From NCBI GenBank assembly GCA_030597505.1, contig JAUVRS010000122.1:1-7365 (forward strand): DNA of 7,365 nt, written 5' to 3'. Origin of the DNA: Desulfobacteraceae bacterium. Its GTDB lineage: Bacteria > Desulfobacterota > DSM-4660 > Desulfatiglandales > Desulfatiglandaceae. The notes beneath the pieces were generated by a model. The model saw only the letters and a list, made by a program, of their open reading frames with translations, was not told the origin of the DNA and did not search any database. Both the position numbers and the translations under genes were made by a program. Below are positions 1-5,305 of the stretch, piece by piece (position 1 is the first letter of the stretch; each line of letters opens with the position of its first letter).

Positions 1-147
1 AGTGACAAGTATATTTTCCTCCAACCGGCAGGTCTGGGGCAACAGCGGGTGCCCGGCAAATGTCTCCACCGAAAAATACATGTTCTCTTTGAGTTCGGCT
101 GGATAATCAAGCGAGTAGGCACGTGAAACCCACATTCCCTCATATCG
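1..147 (-). pseudogene. C-terminal fragment of an M24 family (Xaa-Pro peptidase/creatinase-fold) protein, 5'-truncated
   Basis: Translating the minus strand from about 147 down to the left edge gives about 49 residues with the C-terminal signature of M24 proteins: RYEGMWVSR, then ENMYFSVETFAG with one metal-ligand Glu, then CRLEENILVT with the last metal-ligand Glu. It aligns with residues 404-452 of the intact M24 protein at 1354-2769 with a single one-residue gap: YE, R, SL, P, L, M, F, ET and G are shared, then R(I/L)EE and a final T. Upstream in this frame there are only a few unrelated codons before a TGA at 166-168, and the HGxG motif that should come just before is missing. A degenerate echo of it (MMGRTT) sits in a neighbouring frame, which suggests a frameshift plus loss of the 5' part. 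The 3' end lies outside the window, so the gene cannot be judged complete there. The M24 assignment is firm; its status as a pseudogene is inferred. The alternative is a short C-terminal product starting at the ATG at 133-135. Confidence 0.72.
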
Positions 148-154
148 GTGTCGT

Positions 155-262
155 TGTCCGGCCCATCATTAAGGCCTCAGAAATAAAACGGGTCTGTTTG
201 TGTTCTAAAAGAAATTGGAAATCCACAAAAAAGTCAAGGAAAATCAACCAGTGTCCGGCCCA
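155..262. repeat. 11-bp direct repeat pair flanking about 86 bp
   Basis: TGTCCGGCCCA occurs at 155-165 and again at 252-262. It is G+C-rich inside an otherwise A+T-rich region, so two copies within 100 bp are unlikely by chance. The left copy lies just outside the point where M24 homology ends on the minus strand, so it may mark a recombination or deletion junction. It could also be a repeated protein-binding site. Only the repeat itself is directly seen. Confidence 0.5.
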
Positions 263-284
263 AACAGGAAGAATTTCCTGTTTG
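261..284. repeat. Perfect inverted repeat, 10-bp arms, 4-nt loop
   Basis: CAAACAGGAA (261-270), loop GAAT (271-274), then the exact reverse complement TTCCTGTTTG (275-284). There is no T-run after the right arm on the plus strand, only an A-rich stretch, so it does not have the form of a plus-strand intrinsic terminator. On the minus strand the poly-T lies before the hairpin rather than after it. It may be a binding site for a dimeric regulator or a structural element. It lies about 45 bp upstream of the -35 box of the regulator gene and overlaps the right copy of the 11-bp direct repeat by two bases. Confidence 0.6.
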
Positions 285-329
285 AATTCACAAAAAAAAA
301 TAAAACGCAAAAGCTCAGGCAATTTTTTC

Positions 330-358
330 TTGACAAACCTTTTGCAGTCGGAGATATA
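330..358 (+). promoter_or_regulatory. Sigma-70-like promoter of the GntR gene
   Basis: A perfect -35 box TTGACA (330-335) is followed after 17 bp by GATATA (353-358). The overlapping TATATA at 355-360 (19-bp spacer) is an alternative -10. Transcription would start near 365, giving a leader of about 100 nt before the regulator start at 469. A second TTGACA at 430-435 has no -10 at a suitable distance. No experiment backs this; the -35 box and spacing are what support it. Confidence 0.6.
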
Positions 359-381
359 TAGTCGACTAAGGGTAATATCTC
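351..381. promoter_or_regulatory. Nested palindrome, candidate GntR autoregulatory operator
   Basis: The 10-bp perfect palindrome TAGTCGACTA (359-368) sits inside a wider inverted repeat, GAGATAT (351-357) with ATATCTC (375-381). The central GTC-GAC matches the general GT-M-K-AC core recognised by GntR-family dimers. It overlaps the -10 box and predicted start site of the regulator's own promoter, where a bound repressor would block transcription. I did not find the same palindrome before the M24 gene, so whether this regulator controls the downstream genes through a similar site is unproven. Confidence 0.5.
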
Positions 382-468
382 GAAAAAATGTTAAAACGCC
401 ATACTGCAAAAAATTGGAAGGCCTGTGGCTTGACAAAAACCTCCAAAACCTGGGAAAGAAAATCATAA

Positions 469-1137
469 ATGCAGCAATTACTAAAAGAACACCTTAGCTT
501 ATCCGACCGGATTTTTGATATCATTCAGGAAGCTATCCTGAGCGGATCCATAGGACCCGGGGAGAGAATTATAGAAACTGAATTCGCAAAAAATCTGGGA
601 ACAAGCAAATCCCCGGTAAGAGAGGCCCTCAAAAAACTGGAAGGCGAAGGGGTTGTGGAACTCCTGCCAAGAAAGGGATTTATCGTAAAAAAAATTGACC
701 GTAAAAGTGTGGAAGATTTTTGTGAAGTTATGTTTATGGTGGAATTACCCGTAGCAAGACTCTCGCTTAAAAAAAGAGACTCGAAGGCATGCAAAAAACT
801 TGATAAAATTCTAAAAGACATGAAAAATTCTCTCACCAAAAAAGATTATCTCCTCTATCTCACCTTGAATCGCCGCTTCCACGGGGTGTTTTACGAACTG
901 ACGAAAAATGAATTGATCACCAAGATTTTTCGAATGCTTTACAACCAGACGGATATATTTAGATCAACATTTCTTTATACCAGTGAACGCCTCTTACGTT
1001 CAATGGAGGAACACCTTGCAATTGCCGACGCTTTTCACAAGGCAGACCAAGAACTTTTGGAGAGGGCTGTCAAGAACCATTTTGTCATGTTTAAAGAAAA
1101 TATTTTAAAGTCCGATTTTTTGAGTGAGAACCGATAA
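469..1137 (+). CDS. GntR family transcriptional regulator, FCD (FadR) subfamily
   Basis: A 222-residue cytoplasmic DNA-binding regulator. The N-terminal winged helix-turn-helix (about residues 10-76) has the classic GntR features: PGERIIETEFAKNLGTSKSPVREAL, with the recognition helix around S46-L54, and a wing ending PRKGFIV. The all-helical FCD ligand domain (about 85-212) keeps three metal-binding His: H138 in RRFH, H182 in EEHL and H204 in KNHF. Their spacings of 44 and 22 match metal-dependent FCD proteins. The fourth ligand, usually Asp, is Asn134 here. Such proteins bind organic acids or related metabolites, often metal-assisted, and commonly regulate adjacent catabolic genes and themselves. 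The ATG at 469 is preceded by only a weak Shine-Dalgarno (GGGAAAG near 452-458), but it leaves the full helix-turn-helix and no other start fits better. The gene is visibly richer in A+T and AAA/AAT codons than the enzyme genes downstream, consistent with a different origin. The effector is unknown. Confidence 0.93.
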   Translation: MQQLLKEHLSLSDRIFDIIQEAILSGSIGPGERIIETEFAKNLGTSKSPVREALKKLEGEGVVELLPRKGFIVKKIDRKSVEDFCEVMFMVELPVARLSLKKRDSKACKKLDKILKDMKNSLTKKDYLLYLTLNRRFHGVFYELTKNELITKIFRMLYNQTDIFRSTFLYTSERLLRSMEEHLAIADAFHKADQELLERAVKNHFVMFKENILKSDFLSENR

Positions 1138-1154
1138 ATCAGGTTCTCCCTGTT
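1126..1154 (+). terminator. Weak terminator-like hairpin at the end of the GntR gene
   Basis: GAGAACC (1126-1132) pairs with GGTTCTC (1142-1148) around a 9-nt loop that contains the TAA stop codon. It is followed by CCTGTTTT, so a short T-run lies 4-6 nt after the stem. The 7-bp stem and offset T-run make it a weak intrinsic terminator at best. The right arm overlaps the proposed -35 box of the next transcription unit. Confidence 0.35.
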
Positions 1155-1172
1155 TTGAAGTCACACTATAAT
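1144..1172 (+). promoter_or_regulatory. Candidate promoter of the M24 gene
   Basis: A perfect -10 hexamer TATAAT lies at 1167-1172. With a 17-bp spacer the -35 is TTCTCC (1144-1149), a poor match, so the promoter may need an activator. Transcription would begin near 1179, giving a leader of about 175 nt before the M24 start at 1354. A perfect TATAAT in the only sizeable gap between the two genes is the main support. Confidence 0.5.
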
Positions 1173-1178
1173 TAGAAT

Positions 1179-1338
1179 GGAAAGGGGGTGACACAAAAAA
1201 TATCATTGGAAATGGGGACCGTACGGGTTAGCATAGAAGGTATAAAACCGCAAGATAAGACCTTAACCCATTTTAAACGGTAAACCCCTCTGCCCTCTCA
1301 AATGGCGGGGGTATCAGAAACCACAGAAGTCAGATTAT
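1179..1338 (+). promoter_or_regulatory. Long 5' leader with possible secondary structure before the M24 gene
   Basis: The leader contains an 8-bp palindrome CCGTACGG (1219-1226), complementary arms GGGTTA (1225-1230) and TAACCC (1264-1269), and a G+C-rich hairpin in which ACCCC (1284-1288) pairs with GGGGT (1308-1312) and GCC (1292-1294) with GGC (1304-1306). I recognise no known riboswitch class. The elements could be an operator near the transcription start or a regulatory leader RNA; each is short enough to be chance. Confidence 0.3.
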
Positions 1339-1345
1339 AGGGAGG
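1339..1345 (+). promoter_or_regulatory. Strong ribosome binding site of the M24 gene
   Basis: AGGGAGG lies 8 nt upstream of the ATG at 1354. An out-of-frame ATG at 1349 is only 3 nt from the site and is followed by a stop after one more codon, so 1354 is the start. Confidence 0.8.
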
Positions 1346-1353
1346 TTGATGGA

Positions 1354-2769
1354 ATGAAAATCGAAGAATATGAAAAGATGGCAAAAGGGGCGTATGATAG
1401 GTTTGTTCAGACGAAGATCCCGCCCAGTAACCGTCCCGTTTATACGGGAGATTTGGCTGATGACCCAATGTCTTTTGAGCATCCTGTCCTCAACTGGGAG
1501 GACTATGCCTATCACAAGGGATGCCAGACCCAGGCAGTCGATTGGGATGAGAACATAAACTATGAGCGAATGAGAAACTATCGCCTCGAGCGTACCCGAG
1601 AGCAATTAAAAGCATTCGACGTAGGTGCCATCCTGTCACTAAATGAGTGGAACACCCGCTATTTTACCGGAACCTGGACACCTCACTGGACGACACCTTC
1701 ATCCGGGCTGCGATACAGCCTTTTTGCAGGAAATGCAAAGGGTCCAATTGTTTATGAAAATGCGGAGATCGGGTATCACACTCGACAAATGTGCCCCTGG
1801 CTTGACAAGGTCAAAGTAGCCATAACAGGCACCGGTTGGAGCAGTATCATCATCGGTCGCGATGCCCAAAAGGCCCAAAGGGATAAGTTTGTAAAGCAGA
1901 TAGTTGATGATCTCAAATCCTATGGGCTGGAAAAAGAGCCCCTGGCACTGGATTTTGCAGATCCCGGAATCATCCAGGGTTTTGAGGATGCAGGGATCAA
2001 GGTGAGCCTTGCAGGTCAGGAATTGATGTTTCACGCCCGCAAGATCAAGAACAGGGATGAGGTGGAATGTCTGCGTGTGGCGGCTGCCATTGGGGACGCC
2101 CAGTTTCAGGCCTTCAAAGACGCCTTGACACCCGGTGTGCGTGAAAATGAGCTTGTAGGATTGATGCACAAGGTCGCCTATGATCTAGGGGCTGAGGTTT
2201 TTTCAGGGATTTTTTGTACATCCGGTGAGTTTAGCTGGCCAAACCCCCGTGAAACATGCGCCAACCGCATCGTCCGACCGGGCGATATAGTCTATGCCGA
2301 TGTCTACAACACATCCTATAACGGTTACAAGACCTGTTACTACAGAACGTTCTGCTGTGGTAAACCGACCCAGCAAATGAAGGATGACTACCAGCGGGCA
2401 TTGGATTGGCTGTATGCCTCGATCGAGATAATCAAACCGGGTATGACGACCCGGGACGTTGCCGAAAAATGGCCTGCCTCTGAAGATGTCTGGAGCGATA
2501 TTCTCATCAAACATGAGGACCAGACCGCAGGGAGCAACTGGATGCATGGAATCGGACTTACCCTTTATGAGCTTCCCATGGCATGGCGTGAAGCATCGCT
2601 TGAAAACCCGCTTCCCCTTGAGAAGGGCATGACCTTTGCCACTGAAACTCAGCTCGGAAGGATCGGGCTTGGTGCCTCAAGGATTGAAGAGATGATCCAT
2701 ATCACGGATACCGGTGTGGAAATCTTGACCAAGTGGCCTATCTGGGAAATCACGGAATGCCCCTTATAA
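1354..2769 (+). CDS. M24 family metallohydrolase-fold protein, DddP-like branch (Xaa-Pro aminopeptidase/creatinase fold)
   Basis: A 471-residue cytoplasmic protein with no signal peptide. An N-terminal creatinase-type domain (from Y70 of YERMRNYRLERTREQL to about 228) precedes a pita-bread M24 domain (about 230-460). Metal ligands seen: D316 (in YADVYN), H398 (in WMHGIGL), E431 (in ATET) and E445 (in RIEEM). The second Asp of the usual GYxSDxTRT motif is replaced: the protein reads GYKTCYYRT, with C328 in that position. Overall it resembles DddP (DMSP lyase) more than true aminopeptidase P, in the RMRxYR-type start of the domain, the NPRETCANRIVRPGDI stretch, MHGIGL and the LTKWP tail. However, the Asp six residues after the motif His that acts as base in DddP is Leu404 here, so DMSP cleavage is unlikely. 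M24-fold proteins also include creatinase and ectoine hydrolases, so C-N or C-S bond cleavage of a small molecule is plausible. It is first in a run of three same-strand enzyme genes but is followed by a terminator-like structure. A fragment of a second M24 gene lies at the left edge. Confidence 0.88.
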   Translation: MKIEEYEKMAKGAYDRFVQTKIPPSNRPVYTGDLADDPMSFEHPVLNWEDYAYHKGCQTQAVDWDENINYERMRNYRLERTREQLKAFDVGAILSLNEWNTRYFTGTWTPHWTTPSSGLRYSLFAGNAKGPIVYENAEIGYHTRQMCPWLDKVKVAITGTGWSSIIIGRDAQKAQRDKFVKQIVDDLKSYGLEKEPLALDFADPGIIQGFEDAGIKVSLAGQELMFHARKIKNRDEVECLRVAAAIGDAQFQAFKDALTPGVRENELVGLMHKVAYDLGAEVFSGIFCTSGEFSWPNPRETCANRIVRPGDIVYADVYNTSYNGYKTCYYRTFCCGKPTQQMKDDYQRALDWLYASIEIIKPGMTTRDVAEKWPASEDVWSDILIKHEDQTAGSNWMHGIGLTLYELPMAWREASLENPLPLEKGMTFATETQLGRIGLGASRIEEMIHITDTGVEILTKWPIWEITECPL

Positions 2770-2778
2770 ACCCCTCTA

Positions 2779-2805
2779 TTTGGGACCGGCCTTGCCGGTC
2801 CCAAA
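2779..2805 (+). terminator. Strong intergenic hairpin, 12-bp perfect stem
   Basis: TTTGGGACCGGC (2779-2790) pairs perfectly with GCCGGTCCCAAA (2794-2805) around a CTT loop. It starts 10 nt after the M24 stop codon. The downstream tract is CTTTATAA, with only three T's, so alone it is a poor terminator. It may protect the M24 mRNA 3' end or work with the next hairpin. Confidence 0.65.
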
Positions 2806-2821
2806 CTTTATAACCCAAATC

Positions 2822-2845
2822 CTGCCCCTTCTGGGGCAGTTTCTT
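2822..2845 (+). terminator. Rho-independent terminator after the M24 gene
   Basis: CTGCCCC (2822-2828), loop TTCT, GGGGCAG (2833-2839), followed at once by TTTCTT (2840-2845). The G+C-rich stem with a short loop and T-rich tail is the classic form. It implies that most M24 transcripts end here and that the downstream genes have their own promoter or are reached by read-through. Confidence 0.7.
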
Positions 2846-3028
2846 AAAACCGAAAAACCCATAACCTTTCCCGTGATTGTCCTAACTCGGCACCGTGTTG
2901 AAATTAGCCTGAGCAAACTCAAAAAGGGAAAGCGTCTGGCGAATATGCTATTGCCCTGTCAAGGGCCTGGATCCGGCTGCGGCCTAAGACCTGCATTGGA
3001 TTTCTAAAACACCCAACCTTAAATTTAT
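2846..3028. other. Intergenic stretch upstream of the molybdoenzyme gene
   Basis: About 180 bp with no credible gene. A short hairpin, GCCCT (2953-2957) with AGGGC (2962-2966), is present. A TTGAAA (2898-2903) and a TATGCT (2944-2949) are seen but spaced too far apart for one sigma-70 promoter. If the preceding terminator works, a promoter must lie here, possibly for an alternative sigma factor or an activator; I cannot identify it. Confidence 0.4.
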
Positions 3029-3034
3029 GGAGAG
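3029..3034 (+). promoter_or_regulatory. Ribosome binding site deciding the molybdoenzyme start
   Basis: GGAGAG at 3029-3034 lies 7 nt before the ATG at 3042. The in-frame ATG at 3027 overlaps this site and has no Shine-Dalgarno of its own (the preceding bases are CCTTAAATTT), so 3042 is the better start. Confidence 0.7.
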
Positions 3035-3041
3035 TGCTGAT

Positions 3042-5198
3042 ATGGACAAGGAGGAGAGAATCGTCAGAAGCGTTTGCCAGGCATGTCATTGTGAATGCGG
3101 TGTGTTTGTTCATGTTCTTGACGGAAAAGTCGTCAAAATCGAGGGAGATCCTGACAACCCGATGAACAGGGGGTTTACCTGTATCAAGGGTCGTGCACAA
3201 CCTCAAGTTGCCTATCACCCTGACCGCCTCAAATATCCCATGAGGCGAATTGGTGAGAGGGGAAGCGGGAAATGGGAGAGAATCACATGGGATGTGGCCT
3301 TGGACGAGATAGCCGAGAAGTTGACGGAGAATAAGGAGAAAAACGGTCCTGAGTCCTTTGCCGTGATTCACGGTACCGGCCCAAGGCCCACGCTTTATTC
3401 AACAACCCTCATTGCCTACGCTCTTGGCAGTCCCAACATAGTCAGCGTTGATCTTCACATATGTTTTTTGCCCGGTTTTATTGCTGAGTACTGGACCTAT
3501 GCCTCTTCGGTCATCGTAGAATCCGGGCCTGATTACCTGAATTCCGACTGCATCCTGATATTTGCCGGGAACCCACTGGCCTCCCATCCGCCGAGAGGGG
3601 TGGAGATTCTGGAGGCCAAACAGAAACGGAATGCCAAGCTCATTGTGGTTGACCCCCGTCGCACCCAACTGGCTTCAAAGGCAGACCTCTGGTTACAAAT
3701 CAGACCCGGAACGGATGTGGCCCTGGCCATGGGGATGATCAAGACAATTATTGACGAGGATCTCTACGATAAGGAGTTTGTCGACAAATGGTGCCATGGT
3801 TTTGATGAGCTCAAGGAGCGTGTAAAGGAATATCCTCTGGAAAAAGTGGAAAAAACAACCTGGGTACCGGCGGATAAGATCAGAGAGGCGGCCAGGATCT
3901 ACGCAACCACAAAACCCGCTGTGCTCCACAAACGTGTGGGTGTTGAACACAACATCAACTCCACCCAGACAGTACGCGCCTTTGCCATCTTGGTCGCACT
4001 AACAGGAAATCTGGACGTACCCGGAGGAAACCTCCTGCCGGTGTCTATCCCAGGGTATATCGGATGCGGTGATCTTCTGGGCGAAGACAAGAGGTTCAGA
4101 CCGCCTCCGGAAATTGAAGAGAAACGTATTGGCGCAAAGGAATACCCTCTCATTTCCGGACCAGAGGCCATTATTCCTTTTGTCCCGGCTCCGCTTGCCC
4201 ACGAGGCCTTGCGTGACGGCAAGCCCTATCCCATAAAGGCCCTGTTCTGCGGCGGCGGTAACCCCATCCTGAATATGCAGAATGTGAAAAGCCTCTGGGC
4301 AGCCATGAAAAACAACCTCGATCTCTTTGTGGTTGCCGATTTTTTTATGACACCCACGGCGGAGATCGCCGATTATGTGCTCCCGGCCGCCCATTGGTTT
4401 GAGAGGGACGACACCTGTGATCTGATCTACATGAATTATGTGGCGGCCAGACAAAAGGCCGTAGAACCCCTTGCCGAGTGCTGGCACGATATGAAAATGT
4501 CCATCGAACTCATAAAGCGGATACCCTGGGCCGACCGGAAATATATGCCCTGGGATGACGTTGATGAATTCAATGAGGCCCTGGTAAAGGATACGGATTT
4601 CACCTTTAAAGAACTAAAGTCAAAATCCTGTATCATGAAAATGGAGCCCCTGAGGTATAAGAAATACGAGCAAAACGGGTTTAATACACCGACCGGGAAG
4701 GTAGAACTTTACTCGACTACCTTTGAAAAACACGGTTATGATCCCCTTCCCTTTTTCAGGGAGCCCCCGGAAAGCCCGGTGAGCACCCCTGAACTCCTAA
4801 AAGACTATCCCCTGGTTCTTTATACCGGGAGCAGGCATCTGGAGTTTTTTCATTCAGAGGGCCGCCAAATTCCTGCACTGCGAGAGCGTGTCCCGGATCC
4901 GTTGGTTGAGGTGCACCCGGATACGGCAAAGCAGGCGGGTCTTGAGGATGGAGACTGGGTATGGATCGAGACGCCGCAAGTAAAGGGTGCCCGGGTCAAA
5001 CTCAAATTAAAGGTCACCGACACTATCCATCCCAAAATGGCCCATGCCAGACACAGCTGGTGGTTCCCGGAGAAACCGGCGCCCGAGCACGGTTGCTTTG
5101 AGTCAAATATTAATGTAATAATTACCGATGATCCCCCCCGGGAGGACGTATCCGCCTCTGTTAGAACAAGGGGAACATTGTGCAAGATTTATAAATAG
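3042..5198 (+). CDS. Molybdopterin (bis-MGD) oxidoreductase, acetylene hydratase-like, Mo or W
   Basis: 718 residues from the ATG at 3042 (723 from the less likely ATG at 3027), close to the roughly 730 of acetylene hydratase. The N-terminal [4Fe-4S] domain has C12, C15, C19 and C47 followed by K49. The bis-MGD domains carry LIFAGNP (F174-P178), VDPRRT (D204-T208) and RPGTD (221-225). A C-terminal cofactor-binding barrel begins near Y589. C141 in HICFLPG is the expected Mo/W ligand and falls at the same position as the tungsten ligand of Pelobacter acetylene hydratase, which it also resembles in YDKEFVDKWC, ELKERVKEYPL and TPTGKVELYS. The acetylene hydratase catalytic Asp13 is His16 here and the next hydrophobic-pocket residue (Ile142) is Phe142, so acetylene is probably not the substrate. 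There is no Tat signal and no adjacent iron-sulfur or membrane subunit, so it likely acts alone in the cytoplasm, as a hydratase/transhydroxylase-type non-redox enzyme or with a soluble carrier. The gene precedes the HyuA-type gene by 107 nt with no terminator between. The family is certain; the reaction is unknown. Confidence 0.93.
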   Translation: MDKEERIVRSVCQACHCECGVFVHVLDGKVVKIEGDPDNPMNRGFTCIKGRAQPQVAYHPDRLKYPMRRIGERGSGKWERITWDVALDEIAEKLTENKEKNGPESFAVIHGTGPRPTLYSTTLIAYALGSPNIVSVDLHICFLPGFIAEYWTYASSVIVESGPDYLNSDCILIFAGNPLASHPPRGVEILEAKQKRNAKLIVVDPRRTQLASKADLWLQIRPGTDVALAMGMIKTIIDEDLYDKEFVDKWCHGFDELKERVKEYPLEKVEKTTWVPADKIREAARIYATTKPAVLHKRVGVEHNINSTQTVRAFAILVALTGNLDVPGGNLLPVSIPGYIGCGDLLGEDKRFRPPPEIEEKRIGAKEYPLISGPEAIIPFVPAPLAHEALRDGKPYPIKALFCGGGNPILNMQNVKSLWAAMKNNLDLFVVADFFMTPTAEIADYVLPAAHWFERDDTCDLIYMNYVAARQKAVEPLAECWHDMKMSIELIKRIPWADRKYMPWDDVDEFNEALVKDTDFTFKELKSKSCIMKMEPLRYKKYEQNGFNTPTGKVELYSTTFEKHGYDPLPFFREPPESPVSTPELLKDYPLVLYTGSRHLEFFHSEGRQIPALRERVPDPLVEVHPDTAKQAGLEDGDWVWIETPQVKGARVKLKLKVTDTIHPKMAHARHSWWFPEKPAPEHGCFESNINVIITDDPPREDVSASVRTRGTLCKIYK

Positions 5199-5292
5199 AC
5201 CTTGATAAAGAAATTTAGGGCTTGCGCAAGAATAACTTCGCAGAACTGGTTGCCTTGTTCGTCAGGGGTTCGGCTCGAAAACAGGCGAATTG
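5199..5292. other. Short intergenic region with a 10-bp palindrome
   Basis: The gap before the HyuA-type gene carries the perfect palindrome CTTGCGCAAG at 5221-5230 and no intrinsic terminator or clear promoter. The two flanking genes are therefore probably co-transcribed. The palindrome could be an operator or processing site, or chance. Confidence 0.4.
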
Positions 5293-5299
5293 AAAGGAG
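5293..5299 (+). promoter_or_regulatory. Strong ribosome binding site of the HyuA-type gene
   Basis: AAAGGAG lies 6 nt before the ATG at 5306. An in-frame TGA at 5291-5293 excludes any longer start, so the N-terminus is fixed. Confidence 0.85.
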
Positions 5300-5305
5300 T
5301 TGTTA

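Larger units (their letters stand above)
148..468. other. Non-coding region between the M24 fragment and the regulator gene
   Basis: This stretch of about 320 bp is rich in A and T, with several A-runs including nine A's near 292-300. Both strands have open frames of about 110-125 codons here, but their translations are low-complexity, rich in Lys/Asn/Ser or Phe/Leu, lack a ribosome site and match no family I know. I treat it as non-coding. It holds the direct repeat, the hairpin, the promoter and the nested palindrome listed separately. Confidence 0.65.

Noticed and set aside
140..466. Open frame of 108 codons on the minus strand
   Set aside because: Phe/Leu-rich translation of an A+T-rich non-coding region with no family features. 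Only its last few residues lie near the degraded M24 motif, in the wrong frame.
430..469. Second TTGACA (430-435) as a promoter for the regulator
   Set aside because: No -10-like hexamer at 16-19 bp; the only A+T-rich candidate overlaps the start codon at a spacing of about 27 bp.
123..497. Open frame of 124 codons on the plus strand, overlapping the regulator start
   Set aside because: No ribosome site, low-complexity Lys/Ser/Asn-rich translation, overlaps the promoter, hairpin and M24 fragment, and matches no family I recognise.
1349..1357. Two-codon upstream frame (ATG GAA TGA) overlapping the M24 start
   Set aside because: Its ATG is only 3 nt from the Shine-Dalgarno, too close for efficient initiation; the overlap looks accidental.
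1354..2769. Naming the M24 protein DddP (DMSP lyase)
   Set aside because: The catalytic Asp position is Leu404 and one metal-ligand Asp is Cys, so DMSP lyase activity is not supported.
1281..2777. Repeated 11-mer TAAACCCCTCT at 1281-1291 and 2767-2777
   Set aside because: Several 11-mer coincidences are expected in a window of this size, and the copies lie in unrelated contexts.
2780..3007. Open frame of 75 codons between the M24 and Mo/W enzyme genes
   Set aside because: It begins inside the 12-bp hairpin, spans the terminator, has no Shine-Dalgarno and no recognisable protein features.
3042..5198. Naming the molybdoenzyme acetylene hydratase
   Set aside because: Overall similarity is high, but the catalytic Asp13 is His and the adjacent pocket residue differs, so only the family relationship is supported.
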